From Pseudomonas sp. SORT22 (GTDB lineage: Bacteria > Pseudomonadota > Gammaproteobacteria > Pseudomonadales > Pseudomonadaceae), in NCBI RefSeq assembly GCF_018417635.1, contig NZ_CP071007.1, positions 4,898,501 through 4,962,500 of the forward strand: a DNA stretch of 64,000 bases. The letters are read 5' to 3'. The position numbers and the translations under genes are program-made. This document shows positions 38,497-48,089 of the stretch, in pieces. Every line of letters begins with the position of its first letter. Positions within the stretch are counted from its first letter, which is position 1. The notes beneath the pieces are model-generated. The model did no database searches and was not told the origin of the DNA. It saw nothing but the letters and a program-made list of their open reading frames with translations.

Positions 38497-40092
38497 ATGA
38501 AACTGCTACCGCTACAGGCTGCCCTGGCAGCCGTCCTGTTGAGTACTGCGGCGGGCCTCTCAGCCAAGCCGCTGGTGGTGTGTACCGAGGCCAGCCCGGA
38601 AGGCTTCGATATCGTCCAGTACACCACCGCCGTAACCGCCGACGCCTCGGCCGAGGCCATCTTCAACCGCCTGGTCGACTTCCGCCCGGGCACCACCGAT
38701 ATCCAGCCGGCCCTGGCCGAGCGCTGGGACATCAGCGATGACGGCCTGACCTACACCTTCCACTTGCGCGAAGGGGTCAAGTTCCACACCACCGACTATT
38801 TCACCCCTACCCGCGAGATGAATGCCGACGACGTGCTGTGGAGTTTCCGACGACAGCTGGACCCTAATCACCCGTGGCACAACAAGACCAGCATCGGTTT
38901 CCCCTACTTCGAGAGCATGGGTTTCAAGGACCTGCTCAAAAGCGTCGAGAAGACCGACGAGCACACTGTGGTCTTCACCCTGACCCGGCCCGAAGCGCCT
39001 TTTTTGCGTGACCTGGCCATGGCCTTCACCTCGATCTACTCCGCCGAATACGGCGACCAGTTGCTCAAGGCCAACAAGACCGGCGACCTCAACAACAAGC
39101 CGATCGGCACCGGCCCGTTCATCTTCCAGCGCTACAACAAGGACGCCCAGGTGCGCTACAAGGCCAACCCGGACTACTTCCGTGGCAAGCCACCGGCCGA
39201 CGCGCTGATCTTCGCCATTGCCAACGACAACAACGTGCGCCTGCAAAAGCTCAAGGCCAACGAGTGCCAGGTGGCGCTGTACCCCAAGCCCGATGACATC
39301 CCCAGCATCAAGGCCGACCCCAAATTGAAAGTGGCCGAGATGGAAGCGCTGACCACCGGCTACATCTCGCTCAACACCGAACACAAGTACCTGAGCGATG
39401 TGCGCGTGCGCAAAGCCATCAACATCGCCTTCGACCGCCAGACCCACGTCGACCAGCTGTTCGGCAAGGGCAACGCACTGGTCGCGGTCAACCCTTACCC
39501 GCCGAGCATGATCGGCTACAACACCGACAACCAGAACCCGCCCCGTGACCTCGACAAGGCCCGCGCCCTGCTCAAGGAAGCCGGCGTGCCCGAAGGCACG
39601 GTGCTGACCCTGTTCACCCGCAACGGCGGCGGCCCGACCAACCCCAACCCGCGCCTGAGCGCTGAAATGCTTCAGGCGGACCTGGCCAGGATCGGCCTGA
39701 CCGTCGATATCCGCGTGATGGAATGGGCCGAGATGCTGCGCCGGGCCAAGAAGGGCGAAGCCGACATGGTCTCGACCGGCTGGGCCAGCGACAACGGCGA
39801 CCCGGACAACTTCCTCAGCCCGCTGCTTAGTTGCGACGCGGTGAAAAGCGGCGAGAACTATGCGCGCTGGTGCAATCAAACCTTCCAGCAGTTGATCACC
39901 AAGGCCCGCGAGGTTACCGACAACAATGAGCGTGCAGCGCTCTATGTAAAGGCCCTGGCGGTGTACGATGAAGATCAACCGTGGATCAGCATGGCCCATC
40001 CGCAAATGTTTACCGCCATGCGCAACAACGTTGAGGGGTACCACATCAACCCCCTCACCAATAACAACTTCGCCACTACCCAGGTGAAGTAG
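38497..40092 (+). CDS. dppA: Dipeptide ABC transporter substrate-binding protein DppA (paralogue 3)
   Basis: A 531-residue periplasmic dipeptide-binding protein with signal peptide (MKLLPLQAALAAVLLSTAAGLSA) and DppA motifs (VVCTEASPEGFDIVQYTTA, IGTGPFIFQRY, DNGDPDNFLSPLLSCDA). AGGAGG stands five bases before the ATG. It is the copy directly upstream of dppBCDF and so the most likely cognate binding protein. It diverges more from paralogues 1 and 2 than they do from each other. Confidence 0.93.
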   Translation: MKLLPLQAALAAVLLSTAAGLSAKPLVVCTEASPEGFDIVQYTTAVTADASAEAIFNRLVDFRPGTTDIQPALAERWDISDDGLTYTFHLREGVKFHTTDYFTPTREMNADDVLWSFRRQLDPNHPWHNKTSIGFPYFESMGFKDLLKSVEKTDEHTVVFTLTRPEAPFLRDLAMAFTSIYSAEYGDQLLKANKTGDLNNKPIGTGPFIFQRYNKDAQVRYKANPDYFRGKPPADALIFAIANDNNVRLQKLKANECQVALYPKPDDIPSIKADPKLKVAEMEALTTGYISLNTEHKYLSDVRVRKAINIAFDRQTHVDQLFGKGNALVAVNPYPPSMIGYNTDNQNPPRDLDKARALLKEAGVPEGTVLTLFTRNGGGPTNPNPRLSAEMLQADLARIGLTVDIRVMEWAEMLRRAKKGEADMVSTGWASDNGDPDNFLSPLLSCDAVKSGENYARWCNQTFQQLITKAREVTDNNERAALYVKALAVYDEDQPWISMAHPQMFTAMRNNVEGYHINPLTNNNFATTQVK

Positions 40093-40103
40093 AACAAGAA
40101 CGA

Positions 40104-40132
40104 CCGCCGGCGCCCCACGCGGGTGCCGGCGG
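40104..40132 (+). terminator. Intercistronic hairpin between dppA and dppB
   Basis: An 11-base-pair stem (CCGCCGGCGCC with GGTGCCGGCGG, one G-T pair) and no T-tract lie between the binding-protein and permease genes. Such hairpins commonly let the binding-protein mRNA outnumber that of the permease. Confidence 0.55.
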
Positions 40133-40166
40133 GCATGCCTGACCGGCTGATGAGGTACTCCAGAAG

Positions 40167-41177
40167 ATGTTTAGTTTTATTGCCCGGCGACTGGGATTGC
40201 TGATCCCGACCTTCTTCGGCATCACCTTGCTGACGTTTGCGCTCATACGGCTGATACCCGGCGATCCGGTTGAAGTCATGATGGGTGAACGGCGGGTCGA
40301 CCCGGAAATGCACGCCCAGGCCATGGAGCGACTGGGCCTGAACAAACCGCTGCCCGAACAGTACCTGGACTACGTCAGCAAGCTCGCCCAGGGTGACCTC
40401 GGCGAATCGCTGCGCACCCGCGAAAGCGTCTGGACCGAGTTCCTCGCACTGTTCCCGGCAACCCTGGAACTGGCCATGGCGGCGCTGTTTTTTGCCGGGG
40501 TGATCGGCCTGCTGGCCGGGGTCATCGCCGCGCTCAAGCGTGGCTCATTATTCGATCATGGGGTCATGGGTATCTCCCTTGCCGGCTACTCGATGCCGAT
40601 CTTCTGGTGGGGCCTGATCCTGATCATGTTCTTCTCCGTGAGCCTGGGCTGGACCCCGGTGTCCGGGCGCATCGACCTGCTCTACGACATCGAGCCGAAA
40701 ACCGGCTTCATGCTCATCGACACCCTGCTCAGCGACGAAGAAGGCGCCTTCAAGGATGCACTGATGCACCTGATCCTGCCGGCCATTGTCCTGGGCACCA
40801 TTCCGCTGGCGGTGATCGCGCGCATGACCCGCTCCTCGATGCTCGAAGTGCTGCGCGAAGACTACATCCGCACCGCCCGCGCCAAGGGCCTGTCGCCGGC
40901 CCGGGTGGTGTTCGTGCACGGCCTGCGCAACGCGCTGATCCCGGTACTGACGGTGTTCGGCCTGCAGGTCGGCACCCTGCTCGCCGGTGCGGTACTGACT
41001 GAAACCATTTTTTCCTGGCCGGGCATCGGCAAGTGGCTGATCGAAGCCATCGGCGCCCGTGATTACCCCGTGGTACAGAACGGCATCCTGTTGATTGCCT
41101 GCCTGGTGATCCTGGTCAACTTCGTCGTGGACATCCTCTACGGCCTGGCCAACCCACGCATCCGTCATCAGCGCTGA
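40167..41177 (+). CDS. dppB: Dipeptide ABC transporter permease DppB
   Basis: A 336-residue inner-membrane permease with six membrane spans. The N-terminal [21 protein letters not shown] and the EAA-like loop [31 protein letters not shown] contact the ATPases. It pairs with DppC, 10 bases downstream. Confidence 0.97.
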   Translation: MFSFIARRLGLLIPTFFGITLLTFALIRLIPGDPVEVMMGERRVDPEMHAQAMERLGLNKPLPEQYLDYVSKLAQGDLGESLRTRESVWTEFLALFPATLELAMAALFFAGVIGLLAGVIAALKRGSLFDHGVMGISLAGYSMPIFWWGLILIMFFSVSLGWTPVSGRIDLLYDIEPKTGFMLIDTLLSDEEGAFKDALMHLILPAIVLGTIPLAVIARMTRSSMLEVLREDYIRTARAKGLSPARVVFVHGLRNALIPVLTVFGLQVGTLLAGAVLTETIFSWPGIGKWLIEAIGARDYPVVQNGILLIACLVILVNFVVDILYGLANPRIRHQR

Positions 41178-41187
41178 GGGCCTCGTC

Positions 41188-42117
41188 ATGACTACCCCAC
41201 TTGCAAAATCTGTCACCACCCCGGCCACCGCTGTCGACCAGAGCCTGCTTTACCCCTCGCCGTACAAGGAGTTCTGGCAGGCCTTTTCACGCAACAAGGG
41301 CGCGGTCGCCGGGCTGATGTTCATGAGCCTGATCGTGTTCTGCGCACTGTTCGCCCCCTGGGTGGCGCCGCACAGCCCCAGCGAGCAGTACCGTGATTTT
41401 CTGCTGACCCCGCCGGTGTGGCTGGAAGGCGGCAACTGGCAGTTCATCCTCGGCACCGACGAGCTCGGCCGCGACCTGCTTTCGCGGCTGATCCAGGGCT
41501 CGCGGCTGTCGCTGCTGATCGGCCTGTCATCGGTGGTGATCTCGCTGATTCCGGGGATCTTCCTCGGCCTGTTGGCCGGGTTCTTTCCGCGCATCCTCGG
41601 CCCGTCGATCATGCGCCTGATGGACGTGATGCTGGCCCTGCCCTCGCTGCTGCTGGCCGTGGCGATTGTCGCCATCCTCGGCCCTGGCCTGATCAACACC
41701 GTGATCGCCATCGCCATCGTCTCGCTGCCGTCCTATGTGCGCCTGACCCGCGCCGCGGTGATGGGCGAACTGAACCGCGACTACGTCACCGCCGCGCGCC
41801 TGGCCGGTGCCAGCCTGCCCCGGCTGATGTTCGTCACCGTGCTGCCCAACTGCATGGCGCCGCTGATCGTGCAGGCCACCCTGAGTTTCTCCTCGGCAAT
41901 CCTCGACGCCGCCGCCCTGGGCTTTCTCGGCCTTGGCGTGCAGCCGCCAACCCCCGAGTGGGGCACCATGCTGGCCTCGGCCCGCGACTACATCGAACGC
42001 GCCTGGTGGGTAGTGAGCCTGCCTGGCCTGACCATTTTGCTCAGCGTGCTGGCAATCAACCTGATGGGTGACGGACTGCGCGACGCGCTGGACCCGAAAC
42101 TCAAGAATGCCGCCTGA
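41188..42117 (+). CDS. dppC: Dipeptide ABC transporter permease DppC
   Basis: A 309-residue permease with an N-terminal OppC domain ([21 protein letters not shown]), the periplasmic [22 protein letters not shown] motif and the EAA loop [20 protein letters not shown]. It forms the heterodimeric channel with DppB. dppD starts 10 bases after its stop. Confidence 0.97.
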   Translation: MTTPLAKSVTTPATAVDQSLLYPSPYKEFWQAFSRNKGAVAGLMFMSLIVFCALFAPWVAPHSPSEQYRDFLLTPPVWLEGGNWQFILGTDELGRDLLSRLIQGSRLSLLIGLSSVVISLIPGIFLGLLAGFFPRILGPSIMRLMDVMLALPSLLLAVAIVAILGPGLINTVIAIAIVSLPSYVRLTRAAVMGELNRDYVTAARLAGASLPRLMFVTVLPNCMAPLIVQATLSFSSAILDAAALGFLGLGVQPPTPEWGTMLASARDYIERAWWVVSLPGLTILLSVLAINLMGDGLRDALDPKLKNAA

Positions 42118-42127
42118 GGAGATCGCC

Positions 42128-43096
42128 ATGTCACTTCTGCAAATCAACAATCTGAACGTGCGCTTTGGCGACGCCAATGCGGTACCGGTGGTCGATGGAC
42201 TGGACCTGACGGTCGATGAAGGTGAGGTCCTGGCCATCGTCGGCGAGTCGGGCTCCGGTAAATCGGTGACCATGATGGCGCTGATGGGCCTGATCGACGC
42301 CCCCGGGCGCATCACCGCCGATGCCCTGACCTTCGATGGCACCAACATGCTCAAGCTCAGCGGCCGGCAACGGCGCAAGGTGGTTGGCAAGGATATGGCC
42401 ATGGTCTTCCAGGACCCGATGACCGCCCTCAACCCCAGCTACACCGTAGGCTTCCAGATCGAGGAAGTGCTGCGCCAGCACCTTGGCCTGCGCGGCAAGG
42501 CGGCCCGCCAGCGTGCCCTGGAGCTGCTCAAGAAGGTTGAAATCCCCGGCGCCGAAAGCCGCCTGGACGCCTACCCGCACCAGCTTTCCGGTGGCATGAG
42601 CCAGCGGGTGGCGATCGCCATGGCGATTGCCGGCGAACCCAAGCTGCTGATCGCCGACGAACCGACCACCGCCCTCGACGTGACCATCCAGGCGCAGATC
42701 ATGGAGCTGCTGCTGAACCTGCAAAAAGAGCAGAACATGGCGCTGATCCTGATCACCCACGACCTCGCCGTGGTCGCCGAAACCGCCAAGCGGGTGTGCG
42801 TGATGTACGCCGGCCAAGCGGTGGAAGTCGGCCAGGTGCCGGAACTGTTCGACGTCCCCGCCCACCCCTACAGCGAAGCACTGCTGGCGGCGATTCCCGA
42901 GCACAGCGAAGGCGCCGAGCGCCTGGCGACCCTGCCGGGCATCGTCCCCGGCCGCTATGACCGCCCTCAAGGTTGCCTGCTGTCGCCGCGCTGCCCATAC
43001 GTGCAGGAAAACTGCCGCCGGCAACGACCTACCCTCGATCCCCAGGCCCATAGCCAGGTGCGTTGTTTCTACCCGCTGAACCAGGAGGTGGCGTAA
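42128..43096 (+). CDS. dppD: Dipeptide ABC transporter ATP-binding protein DppD
   Basis: A 322-residue ATPase with Walker [10 protein letters not shown]-loop [10 protein letters not shown], signature LSGGMSQRV and Walker [13 protein letters not shown], then the oligopeptide/dipeptide C-terminal domain with cysteines ([14 protein letters not shown]) that may bind an Fe-S cluster as in DppD homologues. ATG at 42128 follows GAGGAG. Its stop overlaps the dppF start (TAATG). Confidence 0.97.
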   Translation: MSLLQINNLNVRFGDANAVPVVDGLDLTVDEGEVLAIVGESGSGKSVTMMALMGLIDAPGRITADALTFDGTNMLKLSGRQRRKVVGKDMAMVFQDPMTALNPSYTVGFQIEEVLRQHLGLRGKAARQRALELLKKVEIPGAESRLDAYPHQLSGGMSQRVAIAMAIAGEPKLLIADEPTTALDVTIQAQIMELLLNLQKEQNMALILITHDLAVVAETAKRVCVMYAGQAVEVGQVPELFDVPAHPYSEALLAAIPEHSEGAERLATLPGIVPGRYDRPQGCLLSPRCPYVQENCRRQRPTLDPQAHSQVRCFYPLNQEVA

Positions 43097-44064
43097 TGAC
43101 CGTCGTCCTTACCGCCCGTGAACTGACCCGTCACTATGAAGTTTCCCGTGGCCTGTTCAAGGGCCATGCCCTGGTGCGCGCACTCAACGGCGTGTCGTTC
43201 GAACTGGAAGCCGGCAAGACCCTGGCCGTGGTCGGCGAGTCCGGCTGTGGCAAGTCGACCCTGGCCCGGGCCCTGACCCTGATCGAAGAGCCCTCGTCCG
43301 GCTCGCTGAAGATCGCCGGCCAGGAAGTCGCCGGCGCCAACAAGGCCGAGCGCAAGCAATTGCGCAAGGACGTGCAGATGGTCTTCCAGAGCCCGTACGC
43401 CTCGCTAAACCCGCGACAGAAGATCGGCGACCAGCTGGGTGAGCCGCTGCTGATCAACACCAACCTGACCCGCGCCGAGCGGCGCGAGAAGGTCCAGGCG
43501 ATGATGCAACAGGTCGGCCTGCGCCCCGAGCATTACCAGCGCTACCCGCACATGTTTTCCGGTGGCCAGCGCCAGCGAATCGCCCTGGCCCGGGCGATGA
43601 TGCTGCAACCGAAAGTACTGGTGGCCGATGAGCCGACGTCGGCCCTCGACGTATCGATCCAGGCCCAGGTGCTGAACCTGTTCATGGACCTGCAGAAGGA
43701 GTTCAACACTGCCTACGTGTTCATCTCCCACAACCTCGCGGTAGTGCGCCACGTGGCAGACCAGGTGCTGGTGATGTACCTGGGCCGGCCGGCGGAAATG
43801 GGCCCCAAGGAGGACATCTACAGCAAGCCGCTGCACCCTTACACCCAGGCTTTGCTGTCGGCCACGCCGACCATTCATCCGGACCCGCTGAAGCCGAAGA
43901 TCAAGATTTCCGGCGAGCTGCCCAACCCGCTGAACCCGCCGCCTGGCTGTGCCTTCCACAAACGCTGCCCGTATGCCACCGAGCGCTGTGCTGCCGAGGA
44001 ACCGGCGTTCAGGCAGGTGGGGACGCGGCAGGTGGCGTGCCATTACGCCGAGCAGTTCCTGTAA
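43096..44064 (+). CDS. dppF: Dipeptide ABC transporter ATP-binding protein DppF
   Basis: A 322-residue ATPase with Walker A GESGCGKST, signature FSGGQRQRIAL, Walker B VLVADEPTSALD and a C-terminal peptide-transporter domain with the CAFHKRCPYATERC cysteine motif. It closes the dppABCDF unit and is followed by REP sequences that probably bound the transcript. Confidence 0.97.
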   Translation: MTVVLTARELTRHYEVSRGLFKGHALVRALNGVSFELEAGKTLAVVGESGCGKSTLARALTLIEEPSSGSLKIAGQEVAGANKAERKQLRKDVQMVFQSPYASLNPRQKIGDQLGEPLLINTNLTRAERREKVQAMMQQVGLRPEHYQRYPHMFSGGQRQRIALARAMMLQPKVLVADEPTSALDVSIQAQVLNLFMDLQKEFNTAYVFISHNLAVVRHVADQVLVMYLGRPAEMGPKEDIYSKPLHPYTQALLSATPTIHPDPLKPKIKISGELPNPLNPPPGCAFHKRCPYATERCAAEEPAFRQVGTRQVACHYAEQFL

Positions 44065-44065
44065 C

Positions 44066-44183
44066 CGCATCGCGGGTCGAGCCCGCTCCCACAGCGCACG
44101 CGGGTCAAGTCGAGGCGTCGCACCGCCGCTCCCACAGCGCACTGTGTGGGAGCGGCGGTGCGACGCCTCGACTTGACCCGCGA
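44066..44183. repeat. REP cluster with a perfect 38-base inverted repeat
   Basis: A single REP-like unit (GCATCGCGGGTCGAGCCCGC from about 44067) precedes a large palindrome: perfect 38-base arms at 44099-44136 and 44145-44182 around an eight-base centre. The arms contain CGCGGGTCAAGTCG, shared with the palindrome at 23935-23977. It separates dppF from the AraC-type regulator and likely ends the dpp transcript. Confidence 0.88.
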
Positions 44184-44208
44184 TTGGCCCCTCCATCACT
44201 ATCCAGCA

Positions 44209-45018
44209 ATGACCCCAGACCCTATCCCCGACGGCCCGGAGCAAACCCCGGAAACCGCCGCCACCGTCCTGCGCTACCACCTGTGCTGGAAGCATCGCGA
44301 CCTCGACGGGGTCATGGCCTTGTATCACCCCGATATCCAGTACAACGACTATTTCCAGAACCGCGTCCTGCACCTCGATGAGCTGCGCGAATACGTGCGT
44401 GTGAGCATGCCCCGCGAAGCCGGTGAAGACATCGTCCACAGCGACCGCATCCGCGTCGATGGCTGCACCGCCTTCATCCAGTACCAGGTCACCCTGCGCG
44501 GTGGCGAAGGCCTGGTGGCGTTCCAGGCCAGCGAAGCGATCACCGTGCGCGACGGCCTGATCTGGCGGGTCAACGAGTACGCCTCGCTGGTCCGCGCGCC
44601 CAGCCAGGACACTGGCCACAATGACCTGCGCCCGGCCGCCAGCCGCCTGGGCCTGTCACCACGCCAACTGAGCTTCATGGCCCAGGACCTGGAGCAGTAC
44701 TTCCAGCGCCAGCAGCCCTACCTCGACCCGGAGCTCGACCTGCAACGGGTGGCCCGCGAAAGCGGCTACAGCCGCAACCAGATCTCCTACCTGCTCAACC
44801 AGGTGCTCGGCCAGAGCTTCTACCGCTACGTCAACCAGGCACGCCTGCAGCACCTGCTCACCAGCCTCGGCGCCACCGCCACGGTTGCACGCATCGACGA
44901 GCTGGCCTTTGCTGCCGGTTTCAATTCGCTGTCGGCGTTCTACAAAAGTTTCCGCCAGCACACCGGCCTGTCGCCCAAGGCCTACGTGAAGCAGAATTCT
45001 CTGCGTGCACGCACGTAA
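44209..45018 (+). CDS. AraC-family regulator with N-terminal NTF2/SnoaL-like domain
   Basis: A 269-residue protein combining an N-terminal SnoaL/NTF2-like domain (residues about 15-135; LRYHLCWKHRDLDGVMALYHPDIQYNDYF) with a C-terminal AraC HTH domain (about 165-265; RVARESGYSRNQISYLLNQVLGQSFYRYVNQARL and FAAGFNSLSAFYKSFRQHTGLSPKAY). The NTF2 pocket presumably senses a small ligand. It is directly upstream of the flavoprotein-cupin-binding-protein genes and is their probable regulator (inference). The ATG at 44209 lies just after the REP palindrome; no strong ribosome binding site is seen. Confidence 0.85.
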   Translation: MTPDPIPDGPEQTPETAATVLRYHLCWKHRDLDGVMALYHPDIQYNDYFQNRVLHLDELREYVRVSMPREAGEDIVHSDRIRVDGCTAFIQYQVTLRGGEGLVAFQASEAITVRDGLIWRVNEYASLVRAPSQDTGHNDLRPAASRLGLSPRQLSFMAQDLEQYFQRQQPYLDPELDLQRVARESGYSRNQISYLLNQVLGQSFYRYVNQARLQHLLTSLGATATVARIDELAFAAGFNSLSAFYKSFRQHTGLSPKAYVKQNSLRART

Positions 45019-45079
45019 GACACAGCGCCCCGCAAGCTTCTAGGATCGCCACAGACCGTTACCGATGTGGAGCCGAACA

Positions 45080-46486
45080 ATGCTGGCATGGCGCAGTATC
45101 AGCCTGTGGATGGACCAACTCGATGAGCCGTTGAGCGCACGCCCGGCGCTGCAACAGGACCTGGACGTCGACGTCTGCATCATCGGCGCTGGCTACACCG
45201 GGCTGTGGACCGCCTACTACCTCAAGCGCCTGGCACCACAGCTGAACATCGCCATCGTCGAAGCGCAGATTGCGGGCTTCGGCGCCTCCGGACGCAATGG
45301 CGGCTGGCTGATGGGCAACCTGCTCGGTGAAGACCGCCTGCTCGCCGGCAGCACGCCCGAGCAGCGGCGCGCCGCCTATGACCTGTTGCACGGCATTCCC
45401 GATGAAGTGGCCCAGGTGCTCGAACGCGAAGGCATCGACTGCGACTACCGCAAGGGCGGCGTGCTGTACTGCGCCGCGCGCTACCCCGAGCAGGAAACCA
45501 GCCTGCGCGCGTATCTGAACAAGCTCTACAAGCAGGGCCTGAACGAAGCCGACTACCGCTGGCTAAGCCCCGATGAGCTGGCATCGCAGTTGCGTATCAG
45601 CCGCCCCTATGGCGCGATCTTCAACCCCAATGTCGCCACAATCCAGCCGGCCAAACTGGTGCGCGGCCTGGCCCGCACGGTAGAGGCCATGGGTGTGAAG
45701 CTCTATGAGAACAGCCCCGTAACCCAGTGGCGCGCCGGTGAAGCACGCACCTTGCAGGCACGGATCAAATGCCAGTGGCTGGTGCCAGCAGTCGAAGGCT
45801 ACTCGGTCAACCTGCCGCCGCTGGGGCGCTACCAGATGCCGGTGCAAAGCCTGCTGGTGGCCACCGAGCCACTGCCCGAACAGGTCTGGGAGCAGATCGG
45901 CCTCAACCATGGCCGGGCCTTCAGCGAGAACAGCCGCCAGGTCACCTATGGCCAGCGCAGCCTGGACAACCGCCTGGTGTTCGGCGCCCGCGGCGGCTAT
46001 CGCTTTGCCGGCCGCCTGCGCGACAACTTCGACCTCACCGACAGCGAAATCGAACTGCGCCGCTACCTGTTCGGCGAGTTGTTCCCGCAGTTGCAGAAGG
46101 TCAGGATCACCCACGCCTGGGGCGGCAACCTGGGCATGGCCCGGCGCTTCCAGCCGCACATGTTCTGCGACCGCAAACAGGGCATCGCCCTGGCCGGCGG
46201 CTATGGCGGCGAAGGCGTTGGCGCCAGCAACCTCGGCGGGCGGACCCTGGCCGAGCTGATCCTCGAGCGGCGCAGCCCGCTCACCGAGCAGCCCTGGGCC
46301 AGCCACGACCGCGCCCTGCACAGCCTGCCCGGCTGGGAGCCGGAACCCTGCCGCTGGCTGGGCTACAACGCGATCATCAAGAGTTTCGTCCATGAAGACC
46401 AGACCCTCGCCAACCCGGCCAGCGCCCCCTGGCGCCGACGCCTGGCCAGCGGCGTAGCGGACTTCATGGAAGGTTTCATGCGCTGA
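45080..46486 (+). CDS. FAD-dependent oxidoreductase (DAO/PuuB-like)
   Basis: A 468-residue flavoprotein of the D-amino-acid oxidase superfamily. The FAD-binding Rossmann motif is VDVCIIGAGYTGLWTAYYL, followed by the characteristic GFGASGRNGGWLMGN; the C-terminal GGYGGEGVGASNLGGRTLAELI completes the FAD site. Relatives oxidise gamma-glutamylputrescine, amines or amino acids. Next to a polyamine-binding protein this suggests amine catabolism. The ATG at 45080 is preferred to a GTG/ATG five codons earlier because GGAG falls between them. Confidence 0.87.
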   Translation: MLAWRSISLWMDQLDEPLSARPALQQDLDVDVCIIGAGYTGLWTAYYLKRLAPQLNIAIVEAQIAGFGASGRNGGWLMGNLLGEDRLLAGSTPEQRRAAYDLLHGIPDEVAQVLEREGIDCDYRKGGVLYCAARYPEQETSLRAYLNKLYKQGLNEADYRWLSPDELASQLRISRPYGAIFNPNVATIQPAKLVRGLARTVEAMGVKLYENSPVTQWRAGEARTLQARIKCQWLVPAVEGYSVNLPPLGRYQMPVQSLLVATEPLPEQVWEQIGLNHGRAFSENSRQVTYGQRSLDNRLVFGARGGYRFAGRLRDNFDLTDSEIELRRYLFGELFPQLQKVRITHAWGGNLGMARRFQPHMFCDRKQGIALAGGYGGEGVGASNLGGRTLAELILERRSPLTEQPWASHDRALHSLPGWEPEPCRWLGYNAIIKSFVHEDQTLANPASAPWRRRLASGVADFMEGFMR

Positions 46487-46517
46487 CTTTTTGAACCCCT
46501 GCACAGGATCCACCGCT

Positions 46518-46859
46518 ATGAGCATTACCCAGTTCAAGAACACCGACAGTGTCACCCTGGTCGAATCCAACCCGGTGGCGGTGCCACTCGGCGAGCCGGT
46601 CTCGATCGCCTCGGTCACCAGCGTCGAGCGCAGCGACGGCGTCGAAACCGGCATCTGGGAATGCACCCCGGGGCGCTGGCGCCGGCAGATCGTCCAGCAG
46701 GAGTTCTGCCACTTCATCAAGGGCCGCTGCACCTTCACCCCGGATGGCGGCGAGCCGCTGACCATCGAAGCCGGCGACGCGATCATGCTGCCGGCCAACA
46801 GCACCGGCACCTGGGACATCCAGGAGACCGTGCGCAAAACCTATGTGCTGATTTTCTGA
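46518..46859 (+). CDS. Cupin-domain protein (DUF861/cupin_3 type)
   Basis: A 113-residue single-domain cupin (TGIWECTPGRWRRQ...EFCHFIKGRCTFTPDGGEPLTIEAGDAIMLPANSTGTWDI), as often found beside DAO-type flavoenzymes in amine catabolic loci. Its reaction is unknown. It lies 31 bases after the flavoprotein gene and 55 bases before the binding-protein gene, so probably in one operon. Confidence 0.88.
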   Translation: MSITQFKNTDSVTLVESNPVAVPLGEPVSIASVTSVERSDGVETGIWECTPGRWRRQIVQQEFCHFIKGRCTFTPDGGEPLTIEAGDAIMLPANSTGTWDIQETVRKTYVLIF

Positions 46860-46914
46860 TCATTTGATCGCCTGCCTCCTTCGATAAAAAACAGACCAAG
46901 CAAGGAATCCAGAC

Positions 46915-47994
46915 ATGCGCCCATTGCTCTTCGCACCTGTGTTGCTGGCCGCCTCCGTCGCCCAGGCGGCCGACTCGGTAAAGATCTACAACTGGTCCAG
47001 CTACATCGCCCCCGACACCCTGAAGAACTTCCAGCAGGCCAGCGGCATCGTGCCGACCTACGACGTGTTCGACAGCAACGAAACCCTCGACGGCAAGCTG
47101 ATGACCGGCAACTCCGGCTACGACGTGGTGTTCCCCTCCAACCACTTCATGGCCCGGCAGATCCAGGGCAAGGCGCTCAAGCAACTGGACAAGACCCAGC
47201 TGCCCAACTGGAAGAACCTCAACCCGGTGCTGCTCAAGGCCCTGGAGGTCAACGACCCGGGCAACCAGTACGGCTTCCCTTACCTGTGGGGCAGCACCGG
47301 GATCGGCTACAACATCGACAAGGTCAAGGCGGTGCTCGGCGACAACGCCCCGCTGGATTCCTGGGACCTGATCTTCAAGCCCGAGTACATCAGCAAGCTG
47401 AAAGGCTGCGGCGTGGCGCTGCTCGACAACGGCCCGGAACTGTTACCTATCGCCCTCAATTACCTGGGCCTGCCACACCACAGCCAGAAGCCCGAGGATT
47501 ACGACAAGGCCAAGGAGCTGCTGATGAAGGTGCGCCCGTTCATCAGCTACTTCCACTCCTCCAAGTACACCGGCGACCTGGCCAATGGCGATATCTGCGT
47601 GGTGGTGGGCTTCTCCGGCGACGTGCTGCAAGCCAGGAACCGCGCCGAAGAAGCCAACAACGGCGTGAAGGTCGGCTACTCGATTCCCAAGGAAGGCGCG
47701 CCGATGTGGTTCGACATGGTCGCCATGCCGGCTGATGCCCCGGACGAAAAAGCCGGTTACGCCTACATGAACTACCTGTTGCAGCCCGAGGTGATGGCCA
47801 ACATCAGCAACCATGTGCAGTACGCCAACGGCAACCTCAAGGCCGACACCCTGGTCGACCCGGCGCTCAAGGCCAATACCATGATTTACCCGAGCGACGA
47901 GATGCTTGGCAAGCTCTACGCCCTGGAGGCGATGCCGGCCAAGATCGACCGCATCCGCACGCGCATCTGGACCAGCATCAAGGCCGGCAATTGA
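46915..47994 (+). CDS. Polyamine (putrescine-type) ABC substrate-binding protein, PotF/SpuD-like
   Basis: A 359-residue periplasmic binding protein with signal peptide (MRPLLFAPVLLAASVAQA) and the PotF/SpuD motifs VKIYNWSSYIAPDT, YDVFDSNETLDGKLMTGNSGYDVVFPS and YGFPYLWGSTGIGYN. No permease or ATPase is adjacent, so it either works with a remote Pot/Spu transporter or acts as a sensor. AAGGA precedes the ATG. Confidence 0.92.
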   Translation: MRPLLFAPVLLAASVAQAADSVKIYNWSSYIAPDTLKNFQQASGIVPTYDVFDSNETLDGKLMTGNSGYDVVFPSNHFMARQIQGKALKQLDKTQLPNWKNLNPVLLKALEVNDPGNQYGFPYLWGSTGIGYNIDKVKAVLGDNAPLDSWDLIFKPEYISKLKGCGVALLDNGPELLPIALNYLGLPHHSQKPEDYDKAKELLMKVRPFISYFHSSKYTGDLANGDICVVVGFSGDVLQARNRAEEANNGVKVGYSIPKEGAPMWFDMVAMPADAPDEKAGYAYMNYLLQPEVMANISNHVQYANGNLKADTLVDPALKANTMIYPSDEMLGKLYALEAMPAKIDRIRTRIWTSIKAGN

Positions 47995-48020
47995 TATAAG
48001 TAACGCCCCGGCCCTGCTTA

Positions 48021-48050
48021 CCCGCGGCAATCTCCAGTGATTGCCGCGGG
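48021..48050. terminator. Hairpin after the polyamine-binding protein gene
   Basis: A perfect 12-base stem (CCCGCGGCAATC/GATTGCCGCGGG) with a six-base loop lies 26 bases after the stop. It has no T-tract but should insulate the toxin-like gene that follows. Confidence 0.65.
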
Positions 48051-48089
48051 GATCGGCCCCCGGCTGCCTTGTACCGCCGGGACACTTTC

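Noticed and set aside
23935..44183. Repeated CGCGGGTCAAGTCG palindromes as a possible CRISPR
   Set aside because: Copies are single, far apart and palindromic with no spacer array or cas genes; they are REP-type elements.
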